A DNA stretch of 64,000 nt from Strix aluco (taxonomy: Eukaryota; Chordata; Aves; Strigiformes; Strigidae), in assembly GCF_031877795.1 (NCBI RefSeq), contig NC_133935.1, forward strand, positions 72,062,303-72,126,302, in the 5' to 3' direction. This document shows, piece by piece, positions 46,700 through 61,600 of this stretch. A program made the position numbers and the translations under genes. Below the pieces are notes generated by a model. That model was not told where the DNA came from and made no database searches. It saw nothing but the letters and a program-made list of their open reading frames with translations. Each line of letters starts with the position of its first letter. Positions within the stretch are counted from its first letter, which is position 1.

Positions 46700-49600
46700 A
46701 GTATGTTTCAGAGGTTTCTCTTTAAAACAAAGTATTTCAGTGTTTAACCTTTTTGTTAACTCTGGGTGCATATTTACTCCTTGGATCAGGCCACTTCTGT
46801 GTAGGTTTGCTAGCGGTCAAGGTATGAACCTACTACTAAAGTATAATGTTTTCAAAACCTCCTACATCCCACTGAATTTTCATGATTTTTTTGTCAATAA
46901 ATGCTTACATTAGTTTTGCAAACAGAATGTAAGCTCTTAAATCATGAGAGCATTTTGAAAATTTTATTTCAAACTGATATTTAGAAAATACAGTGGAGGC
47001 TCTGTGCATGTACCTTCTTTGGGGGAATGAATGTTATTGTACAACAAAAGATAAATTGCAGTTGATAATGTGACCTATTAGAAGGGGAGTAATTTATGTA
47101 TGTCAGACTGAAACGTGTATTTACGCAGTGGAATGCAGTCTAATGAATACCCTTTTAAATAATCAGGCTTTTATGTCCTGAGGTTCTGTGTTCACAGGTT
47201 TGTATTGAAGTAGGGTATGAGTGCACTCCCAAGTTGAACTGAGTGTTTCTAAGATCTTTGACATGTAATTTTAAAGAAAAACTAATGGCATTACTGAATT
47301 GTTCTTTTAAATGTTTTTCATATATATACAAATCTAATGGAACTAGGGAGTATATATTTTGTTTTATAAAGGTAAAATACAATGTGTGTATATTTTTAAA
47401 AGCATCTAGTGCGTTATCATCAGAATAAAAGAAGGCTGTAATAGTTCCTGTCAGTAAATTACTTTAATTAGACTCAAAAATATTTGATTGCTTGAAGTTA
47501 ACTATTAAGCAGTTTTATAAATATAAGTAAATTATGTGGCGGGGGGGGAGAATCCAAAACTTCACATACTGTGTAGCATCTTTAAGTTCTTTCTTATTCT
47601 GTAATGAAAATACTGCAGCCAAGTCTATGCAAACATACCATATTACTGCCACTCCAGTTACTCTGAAATGGAATTGTTTCTCAAAAGGTCAGTACTGTGG
47701 AGTTATTACTCACATTGGTACTGTTATTTTTCTTTTACTGTATGCAGATCAGTGTCCTGGCTCTAATCTCTTCCCTGTCCTAACACTATGAAGAGTGTGG
47801 TTAACTCAGATTCTCCTGTCCAATGTTTTTGCAACTGTGTTTCTTCTAAGGAAACTTTAAAGCTACTCTTCAATGAGTAGGTTTATTTGTATTGAATTTA
47901 AGATGTTTGCGTCTTGTCCTGTTGCCAGTATGGTGATTTGTTGGTAATGTGTGTACAATAGGGAAAGCCATTTTCTATTACTCCCTATTTACTTATATAT
48001 GTTGAAGTGGCAAGAGAAACCCAAAATGGGTTGCTTTTCAAGTATCTAATGTAGTTCTTGCAGAGTCCAGGATGTTGTCTTATGTTGTGATTTTAGTATG
48101 ACAGATTTGGGGGGAAGTCTCACATGCCTTCTGCTTCTAGTTTTGTTTTTGTATACCATGCTAGTAAAAACCTAAACAAGGTAAAGAGCATATGCATGGT
48201 TTTGTACTACTTCATTTGTATCCTCAAATTTTAGTACTGAGTTAAAATGGTAATATGGGAAGGAATGGGGCTCTGGGTAGAATTCTGAATTGTCTTCTAG
48301 ATCTGGGGTCTTTTTGGCTTTATGTAGGGTAGCAGGTGTTCGTTTTGCTTGATGAGATGCAAAAATTCCTGTGCTTACATAGTCCACAGGTGTTTTGTTT
48401 TGCCCAGCATGTTTATTATTTGAATGCCTTTGATTATCAGCCCTGTTAAGAAATATGCTTCCTACTTATTCTTAACAGAGATAGCACTCATATTTCAAGT
48501 GAAAAGAACTGAGTTTAAATACGTACCATTTTAATGCATTTCTTCTGATGAGCTCCACATCACAAGACACTAGAAAGAGAGATGTTTGTGAACTGTTGAG
48601 GTTTTTGTAACCAATATTATAAGATGGCATAATATTTTATTACAGGATTTATCAGTATACTTACACATTTTAATTTGAGTACCGTTATTTTCAACGTATC
48701 TCGCTAATTTAAAAGCAGGCTGAGTTGATATGTTTAAATTAAAGAGGGAAGTCCACGAATTACTAAACCTTGAAAGGAGAATTTTAGAGTAAAGCTATGA
48801 ACCACAGGGATTTTGCAGGTAATATTCAATGTTAGCCTGATTCAGTCTCAGAAATCAAGATGATTGTAATTATATCGTAATTAGTCATAAAGAAAGGTCT
48901 CAAATTCCGTCAACATCTCTTAGAAATTTACAAATATCAGTAGCACTGTTTAAATCTAGATATAAGAATTAGTTAAACATACTTTATAATCCTGAAACAT
49001 TTCCTTTGTAGTTGTCTGTAATTTATTAGCTATTCATCTTAAAGACAGGCAGAAAGGACTGTGTTTATCCTGGTTTATGTTGCTACAGTCTTCTAGTTTC
49101 AGTAGAACCATAATTGCTTACTTCAGGTTAATTCCTTAGCAGGTGTCATTTGTTAATGAAATTACTTACAACAGCATTAATTAATTTATTGTAAATTTGA
49201 TTAATCAGCTATCCATTTAGAAAAGAATCACACTAATTTGTTGAAATGTCCAAGATGAAAACAAAAAAAGCTAGCTAACATTTTTGTAATGGCTGTTTAA
49301 AAATAAAATCTCAGGTTGTTTTTCCTCAGACAGAAAGGTGATGATGATTTTTCAATAACTGTCAGAATAATAAAAATAGAGAGCTGAACGACCACAGCAT
49401 GGCTGAATTGTTTTGAAGTGGAAAAAAAAAGACAAATAATTGAACACATTGTGGTTTTTTTTTCTTTTAGTTAAAAATAGGTGGTTATTTGGAAAGATAG
49501 AGTTTGTTTGATAATCCTATATGCTGTGAACTGTATTGTGTTGTGAGCATTCTGTATTGCATTCATTTTAAGTTCTTCGGCAGCATGTGTTCGTTCAAAA

Positions 49601-52600
49601 TTAGCATGAATTTTACACCATAAGCAGTATGTGCATGCTGAAATGGTTTTTTATCTATTATTTTTCTTGTGAGTAGATAAATCAGAGGTATTTCTTCTGT
49701 TAAAAATATCATAGGAAAAAGTATTCTATAGTCTCTGGGGTCAGATAGTTGATTTTTTTTTTCCTGTTAACGCAGGTCTGATTTATTTTTTTTCACAAGG
49801 TGTCAGTCTTGTGCCATCTTGTTAAGATGACCAGCTGCAAAATACAATGCTACTTGAAGTCATAACATCAGGGACTTTAGCAAGGCTATTTCTGAGAATT
49901 AGAAAACTTCAAGTTCGGTCATGACTGATTGCTTGTTTTAGTAGCTGGTTTAGCTAAAATATCCTTATATGTAATTTTAAATATATATTGTTTGTTAAGT
50001 TTTAGAAGAAGAGCAAGTTTTGCTCATCTTTAAAATGCCTTCTTTTGATATTTTTTGGTATTTGTGGGGTTTTCACATCTTGTCTGAGAGAACAAAATGA
50101 AACTTGAAAGCTTACTGTTGAAATGTCATTGTTTTAAGCAGTGTAGTTGCTTAGAAAGCAAATTTCCTGCTGTTATTAAATGTTGCAGCATTCTTATTTT
50201 CACATATTCATTCTATTCATTGCTGTCTAAAAAGAAAAAAAAATTGGAGGAAAAAATGAGGAAAGCAAAGTAATTATGCTTTTGAGACTGACACATGGTG
50301 ATTTTCTAAAATATTCACTCTTTTTAATTGAATGATGCACATATGAAATAGCTCAAATGCCTGTTAGCCCTATAGTAGTTGACATACTGCATTTTAAATG
50401 CATCATCTAGTTTTTGTGTAATGAAAAAGTGTAAAGCCAGAGTCCATGAAAATGACTGCTTATAGTTATCTCAAATTCTTTGTCTATATTCACCGTCCTA
50501 ATTTTTTTCCCTGAAAAGCTTTGCTTTCCTTGCTTATCTCTTGTTAGATAGGATATGCTTTTTATTTTTGATTCAGTGACATTTGTATGTTAGCAGAGGC
50601 ATCTTTTATAGAAAAACATCCTTCTTAAAAGTAAGTTTTAGATGGATGCAGATAATTGATTTTGCTAACAAACATCATTTTGCAAACAAAAAGAATCTCT
50701 ACATGAGGCAGAACTGCTAACCTAGCTAGCAATGTGTAGCTAAAATGCTCTTAATTTGTGAGTTTTTGTGCTTAATCTTGGAATATGCTCAGGGCCTCAT
50801 GCTGCTCCTTCTGCTTCAGGGATAGTTGGGATATGAGGAGGAAGTGAGAGGAAAAAGATTTGCAGAGATAATTGCCATTGCAGTGCTACCATAGCTAGGA
50901 GTATGCAACACCACCAGGAGCAGAAATGAGTGGGGTGCTTTTGAGGGTTCTGGGGCACCACTGTATTTGGCAGTGCACTGCACTGTGGCTTGCTGATGTG
51001 GTGATACAGGAGAGTTGTTTGCCGTGCTTGAGTGGAAATGTCTTCTCCAGCTGGAAGGAGCTTGTTGCTAGAGCTGGACTGATCACTGTGAGAATGATCT
51101 TGCTGAAACTTGGGAGCTAATTGGTTTATTGAAAGATGTTTTGGTACTTAGCTGTGGATCTGTAAATAAAAACCGTTCTGTGTTCAAGAAATGTTGTGAA
51201 CTTACTTGAATTGCAACTGTGGGTTAGTAATAGGGAAGGGGTTGTTTTCATTTTTGGATTGTAAGTTGCCCAGATACTCTAGTGTTTTTATAAAAGACAA
51301 AAATTGTCGTATCTTAAAAAATAAACACTTTTAAAACAGTATCTTCTCATGTGCTTTATATCCTGGTTTTAAGTAGATGTAAATTAATAGCCCGTGCATT
51401 TGATTCAAATTAGTATGAACTCATATTAATAGTAGCAGTATATGCCTTTTCAAAGATGTAATTGCAAAGTTTTTGTCCTTAACTACCTTCAGATCTTCTC
51501 TAATGGGATTAGATTTCCATGTTTTCATATCACCCTCCTAAAGGTATTGTCATAGAAACAATCTTGTGAATATACAATGCAAAAGGAATGGTTATGGTGA
51601 TTATCGCTGACAAGAGTCTCTAATTTTAGGGCACTGCTTCAGACCTGCAAGTTTAATACATGTAAATCATGCTGCATTCCCATCAAATCTCAAACAAAGC
51701 ATTACCTGGCTGAATTGAAATTTAAACGACAAGCTTCAAAACAACAAAGGAGACGCAGTCAGGAATATCACTGATTTCAGAGATGGTGCTTTGCCTTCTG
51801 TGTCAGTGCTGAGCAAATGGCACAATGTTGTTAGTGGGTGGGAGTAAGCATATCATAACTATAGTGCTAGCGAAGAGCAGCGTGGGTGTTTTATACCTAA
51901 TGTTTTCTTTGTTGCATATAGAATTCCTTACTTGCTGCTCTGTGCAGTCCTGTGCTGCTATAGCACTATATACTTTTCATTACCAAGAGGATTATTTTAT
52001 GTTAGTCAATTGAGATGGTTTTGAAGGTGGGAATTCATCTGCCAGATGTCTTGTCAAGACTACCTCCTAGTGCAATCTACTTACTAGAGCACAGCCTGTT
52101 TGGGCAGGGCACTCACCTGAGCTAGGGAAGAGATTTAGAGATTTAGGCCAGAATGACCCGTCTAGCTAAATTTGAGAAGTTTCAGCCCGATGCAGTGTGT
52201 TAACTTGCTTTAAAGTATCAAGAAGTTTTGTGGAATAACCTTCCCTGTCCAGGTCCAGTCCCCCAGGAAAAGAAATTTATTTGCTGGCTATAGTAACGAG
52301 TTGTATGTATCCTTGTGAAAAATCTACAAGCATTTGCTTCAATAACAGTGAGTTTTGTTCAATTAATTATTACTAAGATGGAGTTTTCAGCATTCTTTTT
52401 TGAAACAGGTAAGAATGATACTTTGCTTAAAACCAAAAAGAAATCAAGTGCTTGCCCTTTTAAGAATAAAATACATTTGGGATTTTGTGGCCATCTGTTG
52501 TTTGAGAGGAGCTTTAAGTTTCCCTTAAAGATAAAAACTAGTAATTTCCCTCCACCTTCCTTTATTGCTTATAAGATATACACTGCTTAAATTTTAGAGG

Positions 52601-55600
52601 GGGTGGAGGAGGGGGTAGCATTACAGTGGCCTGATCTGGCTGTTTGCCTGACAGGAGACCACAAAACTTTATCTGAGAATTTCCACTGAGGAGGGAATTA
52701 GTTTCCACATCACATAAGTGAATCCCATAGAGTTTAATATTTTGCAGCTGAAATGGAGCACATCTTCTGAAAATACCCTCTATTTAAAGCCATCAACTAG
52801 TGATGAATTTGCCATATTCTTTGACAAGCTTTTTCAGAGATTAATTACTTTTAGGAAACTTTTTTTCTCTAGTTATGAGCTTTATGCTACATCTGTGCAA
52901 AGACAGTTCTCCCCCTTTTCCTCTTCTATGTGCACAGATATAAACCATTTATACTAGTATGTGCAGATCACAACCCTTAACCACCTGACCTACGGAGATA
53001 TGAGGACTCCTGTGCTCCGGATTGTTTTTCTCTGGCTTTTTTTTTCAGCATGTAAAGAAGTATGATCACCAGAATTGAAGACTGCACAACATTTTTGAGC
53101 TCTTCTTTTTTATAGGGAAGAAGTATCATCCACCTAGACTTGTGTTACCTTGCTCTGTTTAGCCAAAACAAGCTCTGTGGCACCTTGTATGGATACCCTT
53201 AGTTTGAAGAGCATGCTGTCAACATTGTAGGTGGAGCATAATTTTTTGAGTTCTTAAGTCACACTAATGGAATAATCAGTCCAGAATAAATATGTTAACA
53301 ATTCCCGTAACAACTGCTTTCATCTTTGTCAGTGAAGTGGCTTGAGATATACACATTAGTTTGTAGGAATAACCAGGAAGAAGCAAGCTGAGTTAGGTCA
53401 TGTGCAGTTTCAGTTTGGCTGAGCAGTTTATGATTTGGCTGTTTCCTGTAGAGCTCCTTGAAGTTAAATGCTTGTGGAGGTAAATTTAGTTGATCGACTA
53501 CTGTCTTGGTCTGTAAAGCCAAGGCTAACTTAAGTAGCTTGCTGTTGTATTGAGAGGTGGGCTATGTTTGCCTTGAGACACGATTTCTTTGTGGAGTTTG
53601 AGCACAATAATTTTCCTTTTCTGTCTGGTTTGAAATAGAGGTATTCAGACTATGAGAATGGGGTGGCTCTGGAAGGAGTCCCTCTTTCCTTTTCCTCAGG
53701 TTGCCTAAATCACATTGCAGTTGCCTTGATGGGGCTCTAAGTACTTACTCTCTAATCCATGGAGTCAGTCTGCTTGAGGACTAGAGGGCTCTAGGCTATG
53801 TTCAGATCAGCTGATTTTGCAGGAAAACTTTGATTTCTGAAAACAAATGAACGCCACCACCACCAAAATTTGTAGGCACATTTCTCTTGCACTTTCAAAT
53901 CATAGCTTTATAATTAAAAGTTCTTTGTGAATAAGAGTCTGGAAAATAAATGTCAATCCTACTAGCAGTTAGGGCTTCTATAAACTTTAGCATACAATTA
54001 TGGCAAAGATCAGTTAATATACATTGTTTGTGACTGAATCTGAGTGAAAGATGTTAAACACCTGCAAAGATTCTACCTTGCTATTTGTCACACATAATAG
54101 AGTACATGATGCTCTTGAATTTTCTTGCCTATCATTTTGTTAGAGAATAAGCAACCAAACAAGAAGAGCCTTTAAAGTCAGCTATAACATCTTGATAGTC
54201 TCCAGTTATTTGGCAAAAACCCAGCATGTCAAAATCAGCTTGTAGTCTACGCCTTTCTTTTAGTAAAGAGCTTTAAAAGATTTCTGGTAGTTTTTGCTGT
54301 GATGGATCTCATGCTAAATGTCCCTCAGCCCTTTTTGTATTTTCTTTCACAATGTAAGATGCTCTTTCCTGAACTTGGCCTTATTGGCTTGTAGATGAAA
54401 AATTGATTTGGAGGTCTTTTTTATTAAGTTAAAGAAGTGTATACATTTACATGAGTAGGTAGTAGTACTTGGACCAAATGGACCTATACTCTGCAGTCAA
54501 AATGCAGAAATGGTACGTCTTGGCAGAACTCATTCAATACTTTATTTTCTCATTAAATCTAGCACAAAGTAAGCAGGATAATTTGGTATCAGATTTAACC
54601 TTTCATATTACTCTACAAGTGTATAGATATTGACAGTTTCTTTGGTGATTTGAACATCTACTTCCAAGGCAGAGTTGAAGAAGGTAATTACAATCTAACT
54701 CGCTTTTCCATTACCCACATGCTAAGTTAATTGAAATTGTAGTAAGTACAACTTCATGAGATGGATCTATTTTCATTTCAATACTGCATTCTCCAAGGAC
54801 GCTATCTAGAGGATCTAAATCAACAGGAACTACACAATAAAGAAATAATAATGCCCTCTTGAAACACTTCAGCTGCACGCTCTCAGTCTCACAACCTGAA
54901 CAAACAGGCATAAAGACCTTAAAGATTTTTGGATTTGGTATATATAGTAGAATGCATAATGATAAAAAATGAAATAAAACAGCAGTGACTACTTTGTTGC
55001 AAACCTACCATTTGAGATTTACAATAAGACACTATAGAGAAATACTAAGCTGAAAAGATTTTTTGTAACAGATTTTCTATTGCCAGCTTGTATAAGGTAG
55101 AAAGCAGCTGTGCACCAAATCTGAAGAGGTGGGACCGAGTCATGCAGGTGCTCATCTGCATTTTTATGGTCCTAAATACCTTTACAAATCTGATCTTTTT
55201 CTTTGAACCTTCGTTAGGACTTTTGTATTTTGATAACAAATAAGAGAACAAAGTGAGGGGTGTGCCTGGTGGGTCCTATGGAGGAGAGGAAAGATGAAAG
55301 TAATGCTGTGTGTGTTTGCAGGGAGCTTGGGCTGGGAATAAATTCCATGGTAATTACAACCTACTTTATCCTGGCCCCTCAGCCACCAGTTTCATCCCTG
55401 TCTAGGGTGGTCGAACCCATTGCTCCCACCGTAGGCTGTTCCTTTTCTTACTTAGCTGTTCTTCCTTTGGTGCCACACTTTCTTCTTCATGTAAGCACAT
55501 GCTGCAGACTATCTGTGGTCGTAGAGGCCACCCTGGCGAGCTGAGACTGTTCCTTTGTCTCATTCTTGCTGCTGAAAAACAAAACTCTTCGCTCATTCAG

Positions 55601-58600
55601 GCAAGGATTTCAAGAAATCTAAACGTAGTCTGTACTTATCATCAGCTTGGTGGGATGGCACCAAAAAGTCTTGCCTGGGAAAAGAAAAAGTGTGTGATAA
55701 TCCTACCCTGGCTGTCTTTTGCAGAGAGGGAGTTTCACTTATCTTGATTTTCATAGTCATAGTAGGGCCTCTCCAGATGATTGATCCTTTTTAGGTAGGA
55801 TGAGCTAGCAGCCCTTTTGCCTTGTCCCGAGAGAACGGTTACAAGGCGACTGAGCTTAGCAGACTGTATTGCTCCACTCCCAGGAAGTGTTAAAGACAGC
55901 CCTAAAATTACATGTCAGTTGTTAGCCCAGCCTGGCTTCCTCATCTGAGATGTTGCAGTATCAGCATCTGCTCAACCTGGAAATGGATGGCTCTTTAGCA
56001 ACCCAACAGCCAAGGGTGTCTTTTTGATGTTTTCAGAACTTACAAACTATTTGATTCATTTGGCCTAATATAAATTGTGTCACTAAATGACCTATGGAAG
56101 ATATTTTCAAAGACATAAATGGAGACCTGCCAATTATTAGCACTTAAGTATTATGATTCAGGCTTCAGAAGTCCTGAGATTTAAAATCAAAAGAAAGACA
56201 ATTTCTGTCATGCATTCTTAACTTCTCACACTCAGAGGTACACCAAATGTAGTTTTGTTAGAAGTGAAATGGGTATGGAAAACCAAATTATCCCAGTTGA
56301 CTACATAATGCTCTTAATCTGTTTCATTCCTTTTGTCATATTGTTTCCCATTGAAGGTAGTGGAGACAGGATTAGATAATGCACAAAAGTATACTTCTTT
56401 ACTAGACATGTGGCTGCAGAATAAAATTCACTTTTCACTGCTCTCTGTGTACATGTGTCCCTGTAAAAGATTAAAAAACCTTACACTGGTTTCCTGTGGT
56501 GAGACAGGTTCTCTGGTGGCCCATTATGGCTTGATGTCCATCAAAATGCATGAGCACAGCTAGTGTTAGTGGTCAAGTGGCAATTGAGAATGACTTTTTT
56601 CTTTCATTTCCTGTTGCTTTCTTCTTTTTGTATTTAATCTTTGATATGTGTCGAACTAGTCTCATTGTCTTTGCTCTTATTGGATAAGGATATTTTTCCA
56701 ATTTTATGTTACCTTTGTTTTTTCCCTGCATCTTATGGCAAAAAGCTTTTGTGTAAAGAGAAGATGAGAGTTAATTACGTAGAGCTGGCCACCTTCTCTC
56801 ATTTTTTACTTTATTTAATTTGCAATACTTAAAAATTACTTCAGATAAATGTATTTCCAATGCACAGAACCCAGCAAAGAATTATAACCAGTGTTTTTTG
56901 AAGGAAATGTGTTGAATAGTCTCCTTCCTTTGTAGATTAAAAAAAAAATCTAGGTCCTCACACAAGGAAGAACATTAAACTGAAGATTATTTTTTTTAAT
57001 CATTAATGATAAAGGAGACTTTGCTTTGAAATAGAGTTGTAAAAATTAACCTTTACATTTTGGCTCCACTCAAAAAAGCACAGATTGGTATTATTCCCCT
57101 CTTGGACAGCAAGAGTCAATATTCTCTAATTCCTGCTGCTCCTATTAAACCTTCCCTTTATTATTCAATTTAAAGAAATCATTTGCAAATAAAACATAAA
57201 TAAAAATAACTTTTCTAGACAATAAAAAACCCAAAGTGGGTAAACGAAGAGGGGAAGCCAGCGTACTAACTATTTATTAACAGCCATCTTCAAGTTTCCA
57301 AATTTTTAGTAAGATGCAACTGGAGGCAATATGTACGTATAATATGGCAAAACACAGGTGAAAAAGGTTGTCATAGGTAGTAAAGTTCCTCTTTGCACCT
57401 GTGATGTTGTTGTTAAAGAATGTCGGAGCATCACAGAAATGGGTGACACCTTCATTATCTGGCAGCCAAGGGAGGAGCAGAAGATCCAGGCTCCAAACCA
57501 CACCAACCTGTCGCAGAGTGAGGGGCTATATAGCAGCAATTAAAAAGACCAGAGGGAATAATTTGGTAACTAGAAATCATCAGACCCTCAATATTTACCA
57601 GAAAAGGAGACCTACTTAGAGACAGGCTGAGGATTGCTAACATCTGTATGTAGAAGTGGAAGATACACAAGAAGAAAAGGGAGCCTGGCAGTGCTGTGGT
57701 TTGAACCAGATGTTCTTAGAGCTGCTGGTGGCAGCCCGAGAGGAGAAATACATCCTGCTCCCTCCCACGCTCCTCCACTCCTCTGATATTTGTTACTCAA
57801 CCTTTTCTTGTTAAAAATTCATCGTGATTATAAGCTCTGGCACAGATTTCTCACAACGATCACCTAAAAATGCTGCAATAGCTCCTGAAATACTGCTCTC
57901 AGAGCATGCTGGCTGCCTACTGATAAAAGCATATAGCTACTCCATGGGGGTACAGGAGCTACCCCCGTAGCTGCTATATGAGTAGCTGCATCTACCTGTT
58001 ATCACCACTCACCTCACAAGTCAAGTTGTAGATAAGAAGTTCAAATGTTTTTGGAAGGGACTGATCTTCATGCAGGAGCCCAAATGAATAAGGAGGCACA
58101 GTACATCTAAATTTTCCTAGGAATGTTGTCTTTCCCCAGTTGAAAGTCTTGCTTACATAGATTAGAGGATTTGGAATAATTAGATAGGATTTCCAGGTGT
58201 TTTACAGCCCACTTGGAAAAACAGCTGGAAATCTTGATAGACTGCACAGATCAACCCCACAGTGCATGAGCGGTCGGTTGGGAGGATCCCAGGCACGCTA
58301 GGTTCACAGCTCTGTACCACTTGTGCTCACAGGGGCTGTGGCCAAAGATGAGGGACAGCAGGTAGTCATGGGGTGGGAATGAGGAATTTCAGTGCAGGGC
58401 AGTAAAAGGGGCAATGGGATGACTGTTGGTAAGAAACTTAATGTCTAACTGAAGATTTTATTTGGCCCAGTATACAACTACCAGTGGAAAAGAGGATTCT
58501 TGTCCAATTGTTATTTTAATGGCTATACAGGGCTAACGTAAATCTGATGTCCAGTCAAAGTGGATATGAGAAACTCACAAAACTGTACAATGCAGTGTTA

Positions 58601-61600
58601 GCAAATGTAAAGTTTTCCTATTCCATTATTATCTGGGGCAATTTTCCTTCATGGAAATGTAAAATAATTGCTGACAATTTAAATCCTGAGAGCAGGTAGG
58701 TGACCTACTGATGAAAGCCACAGCTCTGAAAGCTCCTGATTCAAACAATGACATTTTTCATTCTTCACCTCACCTATTACTGTACAACACGGATAATAAG
58801 GAAGAAAGCTGAGACCTTAGCACCAACTCTGTCATTTCAGTTTTTCAGTTCATTGCAAATAGGGCTGCGTTGCTTTTAAATACCCAGCATTTCTATAGTA
58901 TATTGCTATTAGAAACCTACTGCATTTTATTATAGCATTTCTCTAACACAAAGCAATCCTGCCCCAAAAAGTAATCATTTTCTGTCTGAATGAAAATAAA
59001 ATGCTAGTATGCTTGGAATTAGGTATTGCCTAAGCAGAACATCTTGAAAAATGTTCCTTTATAAAGCTGTTGCTTGTTTCTTCTTTTTTTCCCCTCTCCA
59101 GGAGAGTATGAGATTTTCATTACAAGTGGCACATGTTGTAATAAGTCATATCTGCTCTACAAGTATCTGTGCTAACCATAAACATGACCCAAGGCGCATT
59201 AGTCAGCCAGAAAGAGCTTGTCAAATAAAGCCTGTCTGCAGGAGGACAGAAGATGCTTATTGGAATTCAGTGGGTGTCAGGGGTGGTCCCTGCTGCCACT
59301 GCTCCTGTGAAGACATGTTAATTAAACAACATGCAAAGGAAATAAGTCTGTCATGTTCTTGTGGTCAGAATCCAGTGAGAGGTAACAGCTGATGATTTAA
59401 CTGGTTTCCAAAAGCTTTGGTTTGGTTTTGTTTTTAAATAAATTGTTTAATAGATATCAGGTTCCTTGAAATTAATCTTAAAGGATATTTTAACTTTCTC
59501 CTTTCTCCTTGTGTTTAGTTCCTCCTTTGATACATTAGATATATCAATGGATCAGAAGCTGTTCCGAGTATATCCATCTCTCACAAATAATTGTGACTAT
59601 GCAGCCCGGGGAGAAAGAGCTTTCTGATCCCATGGCATTTAAAACAAAAGAGTATAGTCTTACTCAAACTTTGATTAGAATCTCTATAACAAGTAGTTGA
59701 AGGCATGCACATTTTTCATAGCTAAAATCACTCAGATTTTGATCCACCTGATCAGAGACAAATTGCTGTAATTGAAGGTGATGATGACACAGTGATCAGC
59801 AAAGTTGTAGAGTTTAACTGTTAATGTTTTGAGCATCTATCAGAATCAATTTGCTGAAGGCTCACCTGCAAGGATTCAGAGGATATTGCTGTACCTGACT
59901 CAAACCGTATCTAATTCTAATTTATCTATTTTATTGCAAGTTCTTATGTGACCCTTAAAGCTAGTACCGATCATAGTGCAAAGAGAAACTCTATATTCTA
60001 TAATTAAAAAATGTTTGTATTTTCATTTTTATTTCACTTTCAAAACTATAACTTCTCTTTACTATAGTGTATGCCAAAACTTTGCCGAAGTATTCTTTTT
60101 CTACAGAGCACACCTTCCCCAAAATAATAAAGAATTTGCCTATAGCATCAGGATCCCAAAGGAGGACTTGGGTAACTCTAAAAATTGTATTCCTAATATA
60201 AAATAACAGACTTGCAAGAAGTATGAATTCACGTATAAATGCTGCCTGGTAACTGGGAGCTTATATATGCACACTAAATAAGCCTAACTGGATTAGAAGA
60301 TTGCAAAATTATCAATGACTCTGGTACATCTACAGATTGATTCACTATTTTAGTAACAAAGCCTGTAATTTACTTTGGGGGAAGAGAGATAAATAGTCTT
60401 TGTGGGGGAGATTAAAATTTTAGTAAGTAGCACTTTGGATCTTCTATTTTAATCATCCACAAAACAGTGAAAAAAGTGCCCAGTATTGTATCATGACATC
60501 ATCTCTACAACACTTAAAAGCCACATTCCCAGTGCTATTTTAAAAGCATGAAGTGGAGGAAAATAGAATCAGGTTTGACGAGAATGCATGAATAAGGTGG
60601 GGAGCTGTATCAGAGAGACCTGATTTTATATCTCCATTTCCTAACCTTTGTAATAATGATGGAGAGAGGAATTTGCTTTACATTTTAGTATTCTTGCTAG
60701 TGAGTGCTTACCTGCTGAGCATCCTAGTTCCCCCTCAAGGTGCAGGAGGTGTGACCCATCACCCCTGTACTGGGGCTCCTACCCTGGGCGCATCTCCTGC
60801 GAGGGCCTGATTGAGATGGGAGAAGGCACTGTCCTCTCCCCAGGCCACAGGGAGGATGTGCGAAAAGGCTGTGCTAGGATTGAAAGTCCCTCCTGGCCTT
60901 CATCCCAGTGCACTGAGGATCGCGTTGGCTTTGCCCCATGGGGACAGGGGAGTGATGCAGGGACTTTCCTGAAGCAGGAGTGCTGGGTGAAAGAGGGAGA
61001 GCAGAGAAGGCATATTTTTAAATTACCTCCCCTTGCCAGCATGCCTGTTGTCCGCAGGTCTTGCCAAAGTGAGCTTTAAATAGCGTCAGACAGCTTATGC
61101 AGACTAATGAAATAAGTCTGTGTTGATGTTGGCGCTTGAGCTGCTTTGCTTCTAAAGGCTGCTTCATGTTCTCCGCCATCTGAGATGGGAATAATGCAGC
61201 CACGACCCCAGGCACTGGCTTGAAAATATGATGATAGGCAGTAAACTGACAGGAGAAATAGGTCAGGAAGAATATCTATTTGCGTAGACATCCTTCGTTT
61301 TGGGAGAAGGAGTGTGTGAGTCTACAGCACAGTTAGGGGGGTTTCGTGCTCTGTCATTAGGGTCCCAACCTGGGGGAGGAGATGGAAAGCTGGTCTTGGG
61401 GGGCTCTGGTATGGTCACGGGGACAGGGCCATCCCTCCTCAGGGGTGTTCGTGACATTCAGGTCAGTGAGTACATTTCTGGATTATTATATATTGAAAGA
61501 GGTATTTTAGTGTAAGGGTTGGATGGAAAAGTGTAGAGAGATATCCTGAAGGGTAACCTGCATTTGGGAATGACAATCTCTCTCCTGCAAACATAAGAAA

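Noticed and set aside
59051-59392. 113-codon cysteine-rich plus-strand ORF
   Set aside because: It has a plausible splice acceptor in front (TTTCCCCTCTCCAG) but no partner exon, no known similarity, and a low-quality start. I could not separate it from chance.
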